Below, piece after piece: positions 40,417 through 55,400 of a stretch of 64,000 nt of DNA. The position numbers and the translations under genes are program-made. The stretch is from Neelides folsomi (taxonomy: Eukaryota; Arthropoda; Collembola; Neelipleona; Neelidae): NCBI GenBank assembly GCA_034687125.1, contig JAQGBZ010000028.1, positions 186,001 through 250,000 on the forward strand, written 5' to 3'. The stretch's first letter is position 1, and each line of letters opens with the position of its first letter. The notes below the pieces were generated by a model that saw nothing but the letters and a program-made list of their open reading frames with translations, was not told the origin of the DNA and ran no database searches.

Positions 40417-43400
40417 ATGAAGCCGGGCGTTGCCAGAGCGGCGAAAAACGCCGAGCTGGGTTCGAAGAACGAGGTGGTGTATCCCTTCGGTGTGCAGAAC
40501 GACTTGGGCTACGTCATCCTCACAAGGAACCAAAAGGTGAGACAAACCGCCGGACAATCCGCCAAACCTCCGGGCTCTAATATTTGTCCGCCAAATGGAG
40601 ATCGATTTGTTCAAGTTGAGATATATCAAATGGGAGAGGTTTAATTTAAACGTCAAATGCATGCATTGTTCCGCCCTGTTGAACCCCCGAATTATTCAAC
40701 CCGGGTTCATATGAGGAATTAGTGGAGCAAATTCATTAGCAAATATTTAGCATACATTTTCGCCTCGGTGAGTCCTCCAGATTCTCCCAGAGATCATCTA
40801 ATGCAATTTCACCTTGCCCCGAGGGATATTTTCCAAAGTGAACCCCAATTTTTCTTTTTATGGAAATAAAAAAACTGTTTTTCCGCCCAAATCGATTCCT
40901 TTTTCATCTTCGTGTAACAAAGTGTAAGGAATGGAGGGGCCAAGTTTCAAAGGGAAAGTCAAAGACTTTCCTCTTTTATCTCCAGGTTAAATTTGCTTAG
41001 CCGATCCTCGCACAAAGGGGAATATTCAAGGGAATCCACCTTCAATAAAAAAAATCCTCCAACTTGACATAACCCCTTTTGGGGGTGAGTGGAGGAAATG
41101 GGAAAATAATAAATGGCACAATTACCGACCATCCCCTTGTTAATGATATGTAAACACTCCACGCACCTTCATTCGAAAGGCCTCGCGGGGAAACCGGATT
41201 TGGATTTGACCCCGGGAATCTCTCCGATTCTCGGGAATAACCGGGAATAAGGGAATGAGCTCAATAATTACTTCCCTCGTCTTACATGTCTATTGACATT
41301 GGCCGGCTCTGAATGCAAAATGATTTTTATGACTTTTCCACAATGCCAATTGTTTGGCTCGTACGAGCTCAGTTGGGACGAGTTGGAAACATTTGGAAAT
41401 TTGTCTTGGGCCAATGGGGAGCTCGGACGGACACGTAACGTAATTATTAACAAGGGCATGAAGAATAATGGCATTAATGTATTCACCACATTGCTGTTTT
41501 CCCCATTGGTTGTTTTCTCAAGTAGGTTTGTTTTACTAACAGCTCATTCCTAAAAGGTTTTACCATTTTCCACCGGCCCAATGGTTAATTTCCGGGCCGG
41601 TTTCGGAGGTTTCAAATATTGATCGCCCCTAATGATTCCAAAGAAATCAATATTGACTGTCGAGAAGATATAATTGATCGGATTAAATCGGCCCCTGCCC
41701 CACGCTGTACCTCCCGTCCTCCTCAGATACTTGAGATAATACTAAAATAAGATCTTGAGACATCTTGAAATCTCACTCACATTCAGAGTCCGATGTTGTG
41801 TGCAAGTAACGATCGAGTTGTTTCAGAGCTGCTTGGAAGACCATGGAGAAGAGTTCGGCGTGTCACCTCCGGCCTCCTCGGCCCACAAAAGCGTCTCACC
41901 GCCCTTGTTCCCGCACACCTCCTGCGGTCATCCGCTCCCGGAGCCCGAGCTCCTCTCTCCCCGGATCCTGACGGCCTCCGCCTCCCATCTCTCTCTCACA
42001 TCCACCCGCCACAACAGGTAAAGCGGGTAAATATTTACCCGGTGCTAATTCGGTCCCACGTCCGCAGCTTGGCCTCTTCATTGAGCGACCTCTCCTACGA
42101 CGCCGCCATCCTCGACAGAGCCCTCCGAACCAACGACGTGCCAAAGGCGAGGAAGTGTTTTGAGAAGCACCGCGATCGGTTTCAGGTAACGTCTGGCTAC
42201 TCTCAATCCCAAACTTCCCAGACCTGTCCAACTTTCCCCGCTAAGAGAGAAAACATGTTCGGAGGGAGATTCCTCACCGACGGCTCAAACCCTGACTTCA
42301 ATCTCAATTAGGGCGGGTCTATGAAGGGCATTTAAAATGGAGGGAGCGTCTCCTTGGCAGGGCATAATGAAGAGATATATTGATAAACAATCCCTTTGAC
42401 GTCCCTGGGAACAATCCCGAAATTATTATTGATTCTCAAATTTGAAGACACATCGAGGATGTTCTCCAGGGCCCACGGCCTACAAATGAATTATTAAAAA
42501 CCCACAAGGGACCACAATCCAAAAGAGAGCATTAGTTAACCGCTTAACGCCCTCCATCTCCATCCGAGCCCTCCATTTGAGGGCCACGGAGCGGGAAATG
42601 GGTTTCGGGCCAACCCGGTTCCTCCTGCAATATATGTAGGTAGATAAATTAACATCCTGATGTTATCCAGCCATCTTTTAGAACAGATGGCGGAGGCGGG
42701 AAGCGGAAGAGCGCGGAAATGCTTTCGGACGACTTATCTCCCTCTGTTTACACGAAGGGGGGAGTGGGGGAATGAAAGATTAATCAGACTTCATCATCAA
42801 GTCCCTGGGCGAGAAACCCCGGATAGATTATTGATTCAAAATCGAAGGTGGGAATGAAAAGTTCATTTCGAGGTTCAGGTGGGGAAGAAGTTTGAGAATA
42901 TTCCAAACTTCCGCTGTCACTCCCGCCATTCACTCAACAACTTCCTTGGATGAACATCCATTGGGAGAAGGAAGCGGAAAAAAGAATCATTCCATTTACA
43001 AACACCACAATGGACTTTATTCACTCTCTGTCAAATATTGATCTAAATACAGAAGAAAAGAAATTGAGATCTATCACAATGAATCCATCCCTCAAATAAT
43101 ACATATAATACTTACATAATACCGTTCCCATTTAAGTAGATATATCATTGTGGATATTTTTATTGCGTAGATGTGCTCAACCTTATAGTTTTATTACATT
43201 ACACAATATTTATGGAAGGTACATATATTTATGTAAGGTATAGGTGCTATGTATTCATGTATACTTATGATAAATAAAGTAGGAGCATTTTTGCGTAAAG
43301 GATTACATAAGGATAGAAATCAATATAGGAAAAGAGGGCTTATTCTGCTTGAATCATTTTCATATTTCAAAATTCCCCGGTTGATCAATTTCCGTGTGTG

Positions 43401-46400
43401 GGAGTGTGAAAGCGGGAATCGGTCAAAGCTGTTTCATTTCTCCGGCCAGGAAGTGAAAACGGAGATTTAAAAGGAGTTTTCCCGGGGTTTAAGGAGAATT
43501 CCATGAATGTAATTAAATATGTAATTTCCAGGTGTTGGAGCGTCCGCGTGAGAGCGGTGAGAGTTGCGAAGGCCCAAATGGCCCAATTTCTGCTGGACCA
43601 GAAACCAAAGGGGCTGGGAAGAAATTTCGGTAAGTTCTTTTTTGCTCATTGTGGAATTAGTTGGAACAATTACGAGGTTTCGTGGAGGAGTTTGGATTTT
43701 TCAATCGATCCACACAGTCGTCATTTCTTCTCCCAGATCCCCTCAGTCTTAGCCGGGGAAGAACAAGGGCGGGCAAATTGGCTCCCGTGCCCACCCGGGG
43801 TGGAGGGAAATGCGTCAGGAAGTTTGGGTGTTCATTTATTCAAATCCCTCGCGGGTCGATTGGGGCATTATCCTTATTAATCCCCGGATGAGGCCCACAA
43901 GGACCCTCCTTTAAACCCGGAAAGCCCCAACTCTCCGATTTGACTCGGGATTCAATTTCGGGATCCTGGAGGTTAATCCGTGACACCATCGGGAGTTGAT
44001 CCATTTTTAACTCCTTAGACCTCCGGACATCGGCGGTGAGATGGAGGAAAGCCCCGTGACTTTCACAAATGCTCTCCACCTTGCTGTGGAATGGGGAGCC
44101 AACGACGTTCTCAAATTCCTCCTCAAAGAGTCCGTGGACCCCAATCGGGGCGGGAGGGTTCCGGACAATTATGAAATATCCGGGGCAGGGAGCAGTCGGA
44201 GCGCTTCGGTGTCAGGCTGGGGCTCCGAGTGCGTCTTCGCCCCGCCGAGCCCCAAAACCCTTTCGAGAGACGCTTCGCCCAACCGGGAAACGGCCAAGAA
44301 CTTTTATTCCCGCAATGTCTCCAGCGACTCCTCGCGCTGTGTCTCTCCCTCCAGGGAGCGGAAAAGTGAGGTTTTTTCTACGCCCGGGTCGCCTGGCGGT
44401 TATTTGGACTCCCGCACGGCCCATCTTAGACGCGAGGCCTTCAAAAACCTCGCTGGGAAAGGGGACGGCGAAGACCCGCCCGCTGCCCCTTCCGAAATCC
44501 GACCAATAATCTCAGTGGTTTATTGCGCTTCAAACGAAAGACGTCCGTCGGCCAAAAACAGTTGCGAAATTGTTCACCCCGAGGGGCAGCCCGAAGGAGA
44601 GGACTCAGGTAAACAAAATCATTTTCCAATCTAAATAAACATCCCCAAATGAGTATGAGAATCGAATCCGAAGATTCAATTCCAATTTCCCAATGAGATG
44701 TGAATCATGTACATTAAAATACCCTGTAGGCCTCCTCCAATGTATTTATCTATAAAGGGATGTACCTACCTATGTATTGTATATGGAGGGGAATGGGCAC
44801 GATCCCATTTGTAGGAACTTCTGGATGTGTAGAGGAAACAAAGTCATTTTTCTCCCGCCCGTTGGGACTTGGGGTATTTTGACAGTAAGTGGAGGAATCC
44901 TCTTGGAATGTTGATCCCCCAATGGGCGCCGATAAGTCCCGGGCTCCTGAGTAATAAATGAGTGAGAGAGTGGATTTAAATATTTAGGGCCCTCGAGGCG
45001 GATGAACCGCAGGGTGAGCTGGGTCTCGAGTCTGAGGGAGTCTTCGGACAAAACCCGGATGAGCAACTTTGGCGGGCGGCTGAGGACGAAACCGAAGCAG
45101 CTCCTCCCGCGCCAACGGTCCTTCTCGCTCGAGAGTGAGTTGGAACTCCGGACTGTGGCCAAACGGGCCGTGGGGGTGTCGGGGGCGTTGGCGAGCATCC
45201 GCGAAGCTCGTCGGAGCATCTCACTCAAGAACTCGCCCATACACTTCCCTTGGCATCCCCGCCGCGGGAGCTCGTCGGTCCTCCGGGAAGGCGGGGTCTT
45301 TGCCGAGCTCCGCCGTTCTTCCGAGATCTTCAGGAACATTTTGCTCTCCATCGCGGGAAGGGAGGAGTCCACACCGACAGGTCAAGGCTCTTTCTCAACT
45401 CGCCCCCATCATCGGATTCCTGGTTCGTTCATGCCGAAACGAACCAGGAATCCGATTCGGGTGATCCCAAAGCTCCTTACGGACTTTCCCGAATAAACCA
45501 TTTCCGCCGAGACCCTCTGGGTCTGAAGGTGGGAGAGTCTTGGGAACTCGATTAAATGCCTTCATTGGGCTCAAAATGCTCTTCCATAAGTTCCATTAGA
45601 GCGGATTTGGCTTAGTCAACCTTAATTAGCATGTCCCACGGAAGAACCATGTGGATGGGGAGCTGAAGGGCTAATCAAATTAACCGAACCTTTAAGCATT
45701 GATTAATTACGATAATCACATTTCTGGATCAATTTTCAATTTGCCGCTATTCATTTTCCAAATTGAACCGGATGTTGGTTGTTCATTACATGGGAAGTGG
45801 AGTTTCCTTTTTCATCCTCTTCCTTGTAACAGACGATGACCAATGTGATGGGGACGGGAAAGACCTGAGCTTTTCTTCCCTCTTGGCGGCCCACAGCCGT
45901 CGTCGCTCCGAGCGAAGCGTCTCCTACTCCTCCTGCTCCTGTTCCGATGTGTCCGTCGGGTCGGAGACCTTCAACGTCCGCAAACCGATGATCATCAACC
46001 CGGGGATCGGGAAGGAGCTGTTGGTGGTGGGGTCAGAGGGCGGACGCGAGGTTTCCTTTGCTGACCACTACACCCCCATGCATTTGATGACTCTGGGGCC
46101 TATTTTCCTCGCGGCGTGTCGCGGACGATCGACGACGCTGACGATCCTTCTCCAACATGGCGCCAGCCCGGGAATCCCCGTGAGTGTCTTATTGATTCCT
46201 TCTTAATAACTCCTCTTTAATAAAGGATGACACGGCGGAAGAATCCGGAGTTATTCCCCCAACACACCTGCAAGAAATATTAATCCCCTCCTTCCCTTTG
46301 GGAACATTCATCCTCCGGGTTCAAACTGACCATATAAACTTTTACTGGGGACCGGAACGACTCCCAAGGTTTCGACAATTTACCCAAATCTTCCCCCCAA

Positions 46401-49400
46401 CACAAATTGCTTTCACAAAATACTTTTACAAGACGCCCCGCAATCCACCATCATAAAATACACATACAATTAAGGCCTTCTGCCAATAATTTATTGTTTG
46501 CAACACATTGGAACACAAGTGAGTTTAATACCCATTCTATTATTGTTAATTTTTTAATAGCTTATCTATTTCCTCCATTCTGTTATTTATAGGAGTATTA
46601 TTTATGTGAGGGATGGGAAGGTTTCCGGTTTTGAGTAAAAGGGCATTGTGGGTATTTTTGATGGATCCTGATGATGAATGGCCCTCGAGATTGGCAATAA
46701 AGGTGTGGGTTTGCAGGATTCCTTCGGCAACACTCCGCTGCATTTGGCCGTCATTCAGAGCCCAACTCCTTGGGATCTCATTCTCGACTTGATGGAGGCC
46801 GGATCAAAAATTACACTCAAAAATTACAGAGGTGTTTCACCTATTGATCTCCTCCCCTCCCTCCGCCGACTCCAGAAACAGCTTGTAGCAGATTGTTGGC
46901 TTGACTTGGCCCGAGACGATCCATCTCTTCTGGCTGATCAATCAGAGTCAGGTAACCGCAATTAGGAATCAATCCCCAAATACAATCCTCATTATTGGGG
47001 GAGGAATAATGGTCAAATGATTGGACCTATACTCTGATTCTACAAGGATACATAGATTCATTAGGACATGTACTTCATGCGTAATAATATCCATTGTATC
47101 TTTGAAAGTGGTCAATGAGAGATCCGGCTGTATTAACATGGTTGAATGATATTATATGGGCAATTGATGTGATGGTCAATTGATTTATATGGTCAATTGG
47201 TTTATACGATCAATTGGGTTATAGTTATTAAATATGAATGTCCATTAGGTTATATAATAATTTAATATTCCAGGAGGTCGGGAAATGAGTTCACGGTCGA
47301 GCAGGCTTTTCAAAAAACTCCACGAAGCTCGATACCATCGAGAGAAGGGTGAAATGATCAGAGGCAGCATACCAAAGTGTGGTAAAACGGGGCTCAACGG
47401 GGACAAGAGGACAGAAATATTAAATGTGAAAGAGGGACCAAATCCTTGCTTTTACCATCGAGCTTCCAAGGTTCGTTCTTTTTTCGTTCCAACATCGGTC
47501 CCATCAGTCCCTCTCTATGGGCTTCCCTCTTGGATCAACTTTTTAAGGAAATCATGTAATTGGGTATTATTCAGAGCAGCTTTTGTTGTTTTCTAATTTA
47601 AATGAACCCATGCATTATTTCCAACCAACCGTCTCCATCCACACTTGCATAAGAAATGAAACTTTCCAGGCTCTACTTTTCTCATTTCGAAATTCCTCCC
47701 ATTGTCATAACCATGTTTTAAAAGTCCATGTAATAATAATTGGAGATGAAAGGAGAAAGCAATTACAAGTTGAGGATAATTAGAATAGCGGAGGAATTAA
47801 AAACCTTGGATCAATTCATCATCACCCAACAATTCCCCCCATTGACACATCTTGAGCCATTCTGGGCCCTTGCAGAAACGACCAATGATTGAGTGTGAAT
47901 TTGAATTTTTGCACATCAAGGGCTTTGGGAAAGTTTGGCGAGCTGTGGGAGAGTTTGTGATTAGAACCCTGATTGACTCCTCAATTGATAAAGTTTGAAA
48001 GGGAACGGACAAGTCAATTAGAAAAGTCCGAAGTCAGGGTGGGAGAGATTAGCGGCTTAAAAAGTTATTCACATCCTTCAGAGAAAGACCCTGGACCAAG
48101 GCCGATTTGCATTTCATCTCCCTCCAAATGAACAGACGGACGTTCCCAAATTCCCACTCTAAATGGAATTCCCTTTTTCATATCCGGGGAATTCTTAGTT
48201 TTTCGCTCAGCTTTATTGCGCTTCCGCATCTGTTTGAACAGAAGTGACAGGCGGAGATATACAAAGGATGCTCATATATAACTCTTATATACCTTATATT
48301 TATCTCGGTATATACAAATGAAATCACGTATGGCCCACCTCGCACAGATCTCCACAGGATATGTGTACTAAGTATATATGGTATATGCTTTCTCCGCTTT
48401 CCTCAAAGGCCAGGGAATTAATTTGACTCGGAATTGAAATGCAGTGAAATGAGAAATTGTCTTCAGAGGACTCATCTCAAAGGGAGGTCAAAGGGGTCTT
48501 AGTATTTATGGTTTCAAAGGGGCGCGAAGGTCCTCAATGGGAATATTGTCAATTCAATTCAATTTTGTTTGGCAGGGCGGAGAGGACGGGATTGAATCAA
48601 AGCACAAAAAGATGAAGAAGAAGAAGGACAAACCGGGGAAATCCTACATGGCAGGTAATAGACTCCCAATGACTCGAGTTGGATCGTAATTCCTATTTAT
48701 TTACCACCTCGCCCGTCCTTGAACACGTTCCGGCGACATTTGTTTAACAAATCAATGAAACTTGAGGGGGGAATAAATAAAGGACGGGTATTCAAAGACC
48801 CATCATTTGAAAGTGAATTAATGGAGGACACCAACTTGGCTGTGTCTCAGGGCAAGATTGGGAGGTCTCGAAGAACTAAACGTGTCAGACCTCAGATGAT
48901 GGAGAGGTCCGTGACATGAATTGTGAAGGAAATGAAGTTATTAACTAAATAGAACTCCCTTTTGTATTTCGCAATTTCTTACGAGATGGAATCAGGTTTG
49001 AATGTCATTACTTTCCACCAGACCCTTCAATCCCCTTTCAAAAAAGAGGGAAAGTCATTAAGGGGAAAAATGAAATGGGGAGATTCGGGGAATGAGGCCC
49101 AAATTAAAATTAAACAATCCAAAGATTGAAAGGGAAATTTTCATTTCCAACCCTCCAACATCTCCAGTTAAATTCCCAATTCCAATTGAAGTGAGTTGAG
49201 CTGAACACGCGGATTTGAATCATTGTCGGGAAAAAGTTATTCATTTCCTTGGCCCTTGTGGAAATGAAAGAATAATTATGAGAATTATAAAGATTTCCGG
49301 CAACATCAACATCTTTAGTTCCACCACTGTGAAATATTCCAAGGGAATATTGGAATATCATAATGAACGCGAGTTATCGATTCTTCCCTAATGAATCAAA

Positions 49401-52400
49401 TTAATTACGATTCAGAGATTGAGCTGAATGGAGATCTTAAATTTAATTAAAAAGAACTCTTGAAAAACCTTTTGAATTCTTCCTTCGTAATTCCTCTCTC
49501 CCTGACGAACCAATTAAGTTGAGAACGGAAAAGGTGGATGGATTTCCCAATCTAATAAGTGTATTATTCTCCTCTTGTTTGGGCGTAGGAGTTAAAGGAC
49601 TCTTTGTATATGTAAGTTTGCATAAGCCTTTAAGAACAACGGGTTGGAAATTAATTCCATTTTGAGCAGATCCGGTGAAGTTTGAGTGGTCTGAGTTGGC
49701 CCGATGCTTGATGACACTCAAATCCGTGGCGACGAACGAAGAGTGCCTTGATGAGATTCTCCAAGGGCTGGTCCTTCACTCCAACGCGGTCCTCGGTCGG
49801 TTCCAGCAAATCTTGCCCACAACGGAAGTTCCCTACGACCCGCACAAGGCCCTTTCCGCCTTCTTCCACACAATCATCTCGGTGAGTGGAAGGAAAAACA
49901 TTGAGGATTTGTTGACTTAAATCGATAACTCATTTATTCACATCATCCCTCCCTACATTCATTTAACTCTTCATTTCCCTAGCATGGAGAGTTAATCCAT
50001 CTTAATTTATTTTAATGCTCTCTACCTCAATGTCCTCCACTTCTTTCTCATTTCCAATGCGGATGAATTCAAATGACAAAAAGGGTCAAAGGGTCAAATA
50101 GGAAATCGTCGTGGAATGTCGGAATGAGCTTAAATGGATTTTATGTGACGTGAATGAGTACATGAACGGAGTTTAACTCTCCAGGTGTCTGTGAATTGCC
50201 ACGGGAAAAGAGACGACCCCAAGAAATTCCTCTCCGATGTGATGAGCAGTCTGGCCAAGGCCGCCTTGTTGTTTGCCACCGGGCCGCATCCACTCCAATA
50301 CACAGCCATGGTAGCTCTAAACAAAATTGTCGACGTCTCCATCGTCTACAGACTCATGTCAGAGAGGTTGGGACTGCTCTTATAAATAACATTGTTAAAT
50401 TGTATGTGCAGAGTTTAATGGTTCTTTCTCCAGTTGGGATTTGGTGAGGCCTGAAGAGCCCAAACGCCCCATCAAGAACAACAAAGATGGGCCGATGCGA
50501 AGATTCACTTCGCGATTCCATGTGCTAGGTAAGATCCCATCCTGGAAACGGGGTTTGAATTCTTCCCGGGTTACAGATATTCTCGAGCCAGCTGTGGGTC
50601 CAGTGGTCAACATCCTCCACAATGCCGTGACTCTTTACAAGAGGACAATTGGGTCGAGGCAGATTTGCACACCTTCCATGAGGTCAGTTTTAATTTAATT
50701 TCCACTCCGTTTCTTCATCCGGGTGATTTGATAGGAAAAGATCGTGCAGTGCCCATTGCTTGCAACTCCTCAGTGCCCGCCTTCTTGTCTTCCTCGTCCA
50801 CTCCCCTGCCGTCCAAAGAGCCCTTGTGGCCGAAGCTCCGCTGAGGATTTTCATTGCCGCCCTCGACGCCACACACGATCCGGTAAATTCCTCTGTAAAC
50901 TTCCCATACCCCAAAGAAAGCACAAATTCGGGTTTCATATTATTTAGAAAACGTATAAGCATTATCTAACTACTCAATATCTGGTTGTATATGGTTTATA
51001 TGCATATGGTACATGTACATAGAGTGTAGGTGTATTTATATTAAAAGTTCTTGTGAAATTGGATAACTCTGATCCAGTAATTATATTCTGAAATTGAATA
51101 TCCTTTCAATCTTCAACTTTTTTAATGAATGCAAAACATATTATCTTTGATCTTGCTATACCAATATGGATCATTATAATTTAATCGTTACCAATTAGGA
51201 TTGGGTCTTCAGAGTGACATGCATCTTATATCACTAGAGTTTAGAGTTTCAATTCTTTTCCATAATCCCATGCCCTCAGTCATCTTATATCGGTATATAC
51301 AACTACCGTATCTGAAGAGCTATATAGTAATACTAAAAATATATCATCCTTACATAAAATAATATTTAAATAGTGTTAATAAATACCATGTAATATAGAG
51401 TCATACAAACATGATATACATCTAGTATACTATGTAGAGTATGTATAGGTATTATATAATAATGATAGTTAATATGCTGATATTTTGATATACTCGGCTT
51501 CCACTCTCGAGTTCCACACTCCATCGGAAAGTTTAACCTTTACTAAGAACTCATATAAAATCCGTATTGAGCTTGAAATGAGGAAATTGTAATTCATATG
51601 AGAAATGGAATTTCAATTTTAAAAGAGTCTTAACTTTTTATCCTGCGCCAAACTCTTAAAACATATTCCAAAATTTAAACATCGGGATCATCCACATAAT
51701 ATATAAAACAAATAACTAGGAGTTGGATTTTAATAACTAAACCTAAAGGAATATTAGAAATGGGACTTGAGGTGTATTTTGCGGAAGGCTGTGAAGGAGA
51801 AAGAAAATTAATATCACACAAAAGAGATTGCTGTTTCGGGTCTCGGAGTTTTCCAACCAACTTCCCCAACATTTATAAATTGTAAAATGGAAGTAATTAG
51901 TGAAATTGGGGCAGATCTTGAAAGCGGATTACTCTTTTGGTAATAACAAGGATTTTTGTTCCTCCAATTTTTGGCATAAATAAGGGAGGTCTCGAAGGAA
52001 TCTTCGGACCTGTGGGGGGAGAAAAAGAGGATTAGGAAAGAAGTAATTTTTAAAATGGGCGGTTTTATTCTCCAATTACTCCTTGAATGTTGTTGTTATG
52101 AAGTTGTTGTTCCCGGGAGTTTCCTCGCTCTTTCACCTCAACACCTCCCAAGGAGAAAACTTCCCCGACAATCCCAACATTTCCAATTCCCACTCGGCCC
52201 AAACTTTCCCAATTCCCCTGGAATTTGAGCACAATTGGAAGTTTTGAGCAGATTTGAGATTCCATTTGATTAATTCCTCACACTTGTCCCAATTAACAGG
52301 GGCGAAAACAAGAGGTTCCTTAATTCAAACCCCATTGTCGAAACTCATTATGAAAACCAAGGGAGAATGAAAATAGACAAAAATCCCGCCTACTTTCCCC

Positions 52401-55400
52401 CCTCAATTTCCCACTGGCGACAATGGTTGGAAATGGTTAAATATAAAGTATAGAAAATTAAGCTCCAACGCCCCGCGTTCAAACTTATTGATTCCTCTAA
52501 TGAAAATGTTTGGCGTCGATAAACCCACCTTTATCGGCCATTTGAGGATCAATTTATGCGCGGAATTCCGTCATCGGGGAGGTTTGAAGGGAAGAGGAAT
52601 TGAAAAGGGAAACTTTCCTTAATTGTCTATTTATTCAATCGACTCCTCTGGTAGAGTCAGTCAAATCATGAATTAATGATGAAATTGGAAAAATTAAAAT
52701 ATCTAAAATTAATTTAAGATTCACCACAATCCCAAATGGACCTTTCCCCCAATCCCACATTCCCCTGTTTTATGCATGGGATTTGGGGAGAGTTTTCCTC
52801 GCGCGTGCATCAATTACCATTTTACCATACACATTGGGTTAATAGCCTCATGATCTGGAGAGGTAAATAAAGAGCGAAACCTTTGTGTGCCTTTCGCCCA
52901 CCGTGTTTCTATTGACTCAATTCCCCTTTATCCATATTTATGTTCATAATTGGCAGAGTTTAATGAGCACGCAAGAGAGATTTGAATGTTTTTCGCAGCA
53001 ACTTCTCTGTCTGGTCCTGCAAATTCTCGCCACTTTGGCCCTCGACCCCAACCACCACAAGGGTCTGATTGAGGCCGGAGTGCCCGACGCCCTTCCTCCG
53101 CTGCTCCTCCCGGCCGATGAGTTTTTCTACACCAACCACACCACTTTGTTCGGACGCTATGTGAAACACCATGCTGCGAGACTCCTCGTCTATTTGGGAC
53201 TCCATCACAGATCGGCCCTCAGAGTCAGCGTCTTCGACCTCATCACCAACGGTCTCTCTTTTATTCCAAGCGGGCACTGAATTATGTTGATCAATTTTGA
53301 ATCCTTCATTCATCCCAAATTCCAATTAAACATTTTCCTCCGCATTTCAATACACTTCTTCCTCCATAGGAATTTACCATTTGAAAGGAGCAATTAAGAA
53401 TTTAAGCATCTTTTGAGATTTAGTGAATAGGAGCAAATGAGTAATATTGATAAGCACGCTTGATTCAATCTTTTTGGGCTAATGATGGGGAAGAAGGGAA
53501 AAAAGGGGGCCTTTCTTCCTAAGCGCTTTCCTATCAGTCGCCTGCATATTCATTGAATTTTAATTTTAGATGAGTCGACGATGGGAAGCGGGTCGTTGGG
53601 GAACGAGGACTTGTTCATCACGTGGACTTGCTCCACACCTGCACCCGTCTTCGCCCATGGGGGGAGTTTGGAGGGGAATTCCCAGCCTTTAATTGCCATC
53701 TCCGTCGAGTCGACCATCATCCGCGTCTTGAAGTCCTTGGAGGTTCGAGTCCCCGGAACCAAATTCCCATATTATTTCCATATTCCAATCATAGACGAGC
53801 ATTTCCTTGGGATCGCCGTATTTGAGAGAACCCGCTTCGGCCTGGCAGAGCCAAAGCCCAAGCAGACATCAGAGCTCCTCGTCCCCGCACAACTTCAGGA
53901 GACATTCGGCAGAAAGTAATTAAATTGACAAACGATTAGATCATGCCAACAAATGACTATATCATGTGAATCAATGACCAATGCCAACAAATGACTATAT
54001 ATTGCGAACCACTTTATTATAATATAATGACTAGGAATGAATATGGTGTGACTGGCATGGGAAATAATTATTAAATCAGGATGCACCATACAATTGAGAT
54101 ATTGTCAGTATTTACCATATACATACATTTATAGGTTTATTTACCCTATTTAATATTGTCCCATACAATTGAGAGATTTTTTTCCAGGTCGTCGAAATAG
54201 CATCGGTGGCCCTGAACTTGACCAGGCGTTCGTTCGGATCTTCCTCACTTGTTATCCGGCGATTGTCCACCCGACAATTCTTCTCCGCCTTCTGCTCCAC
54301 CGGCTGCTGAGCACCGGGTTGGCTTTGCGACGTTGGAAAAGTTGCGCCTCTCGTGCCTCCTTCGCCTCGGCCTACTCAGGCCACTCGGGGAACTCTGTTT
54401 TCTCCAATTTGTCGGCCGAGTCGCGGACCTCACGAAGCAGGGCGTCGAGCACGGACACGGGTTCAATTCCGCTCCGGCGAAGAAGACAAGTACTAATATG
54501 ATTTTTCCACCCCAAACTTTCCCAACTTTGGGTCCATTAGCAACTTCTTCCTGATTTACTCCTTCCCTAAATACAACTCACTTTTAAGAGGAACTAATGT
54601 GAATGGAGCTCTGGTTCCGCTACACGACATACAAAACCTCTTTCCCGATTTCCATACTTTCACTCCATGTGCGGTATATTTATATTCCATCTCCACATGT
54701 GCACTTCCAACTAGATGTGTATTTATCTCTATTTGCACATGGTGAAAGGATCGGAAGATCTTTTCAACTTTTCATTCCCCTTCCAACCAAACAACTTCCA
54801 AGAGGCTTCACATTTGCAAATTGCAAATCTTGAATAGACCCGTTTGGGGGGATTTCAATTTCCCACGTGCTCAATGCGCCCCTGGGGAGCAGTCCACCTT
54901 GGTGTCCCAACTTCAAATTTGTAATAATTAAGGTGAGCTTGACGGTGGACTGCGGGACGGACCTCAACACCTCAGAGGAGCGAGAGGACCAAATCCTCCA
55001 CGAGTTGGAGGAGACGTCTCCCAAGGACGAGGCCCCCACGGGGAAGAAGGCCACCATCCGGGGGATTTTCTTCAAATGGCGGTCGTCGAGCCAGGAAGTG
55101 AGCGTTGAGAAGAGCGAAGTGGAGGGCAAGAGCCAGCGGGAAAGTTCCATCTTCGGTCTCCTTCCTTTGGCGTCTCTTCGCAACGCGGCCTCGCGGGAGA
55201 GTTTGTACGGGACGAGCAGTCAGAACAACTCCCCTGTCGGATCCCCGTCGTTCCTCGTCAAGCAGGTTGGCCAACCACGGCACGTCCACCATTACCGAAC
55301 AATGGACCTCTTTTATTCATTCCCTCATTACCACCTTTAAACAATTCACCACTCATAAAGCTACCCATTTGGCCCCCACCAACAACACCCGCTCAATTCC

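Larger units (their letters stand above)
40417..53251 (+). other. PLC-epsilon exons 1-16: ankyrin and armadillo-like block
   Basis: Exons: 40417-40536, 41827-42017, 42068-42185, 43532-43629, 44019-44608, 44988-45380, 45833-46179, 46717-46951, 47274-47470, 48576-48654, 49670-49881, 50185-50366, 50434-50528, 50577-50682, 50735-50882, 52999-53251. Ankyrin cores are [20 protein letters not shown] (exon 5), [20 protein letters not shown] (exon 7) and [20 protein letters not shown] (exon 8). Exon 10 is a Lys-rich stretch ([14 protein letters not shown]) that may be a nuclear or lipid-binding signal. Exons 11-16 form amphipathic helices resembling armadillo repeats, e.g. [20 protein letters not shown] then [15 protein letters not shown]. 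Exon 16 could begin 42 bases earlier (52957), also in frame. I do not recognise the combined module from any named protein. Confidence 0.7.

Noticed and set aside
41793-42311. 172-codon Arg/Ser-rich plus-strand ORF
   Set aside because: It is the shifted frame of exons 2-3; the frame reading [14 protein letters not shown] joins both neighbours in phase, this one does not.
43747-43817. Possible extra exon between PLC-epsilon exons 4 and 5
   Set aside because: It can be entered from exon 4 in frame but leaves in the wrong phase for exon 5.
45250-45555. Alternative frame in PLC-epsilon exon 6 ([12 protein letters not shown]... upstream part)
   Set aside because: It cannot be reached in phase from exon 5 and meets a stop at the GTGAG inside the exon; the RSFSLES frame joins exons 5 and 7.
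50883-52998. A gene boundary splitting the ankyrin/armadillo part from the rest
   Set aside because: No terminal exon follows 50882, no start precedes 52999, and the helical repeats continue across in phase.
53743-53918. Read-through of PLC-epsilon exon 17 instead of a 52-base intron
   Set aside because: Read-through ends in a stop and cannot join exon 19 in phase; removing 53743-53794 gives a Ser-rich frame that does.
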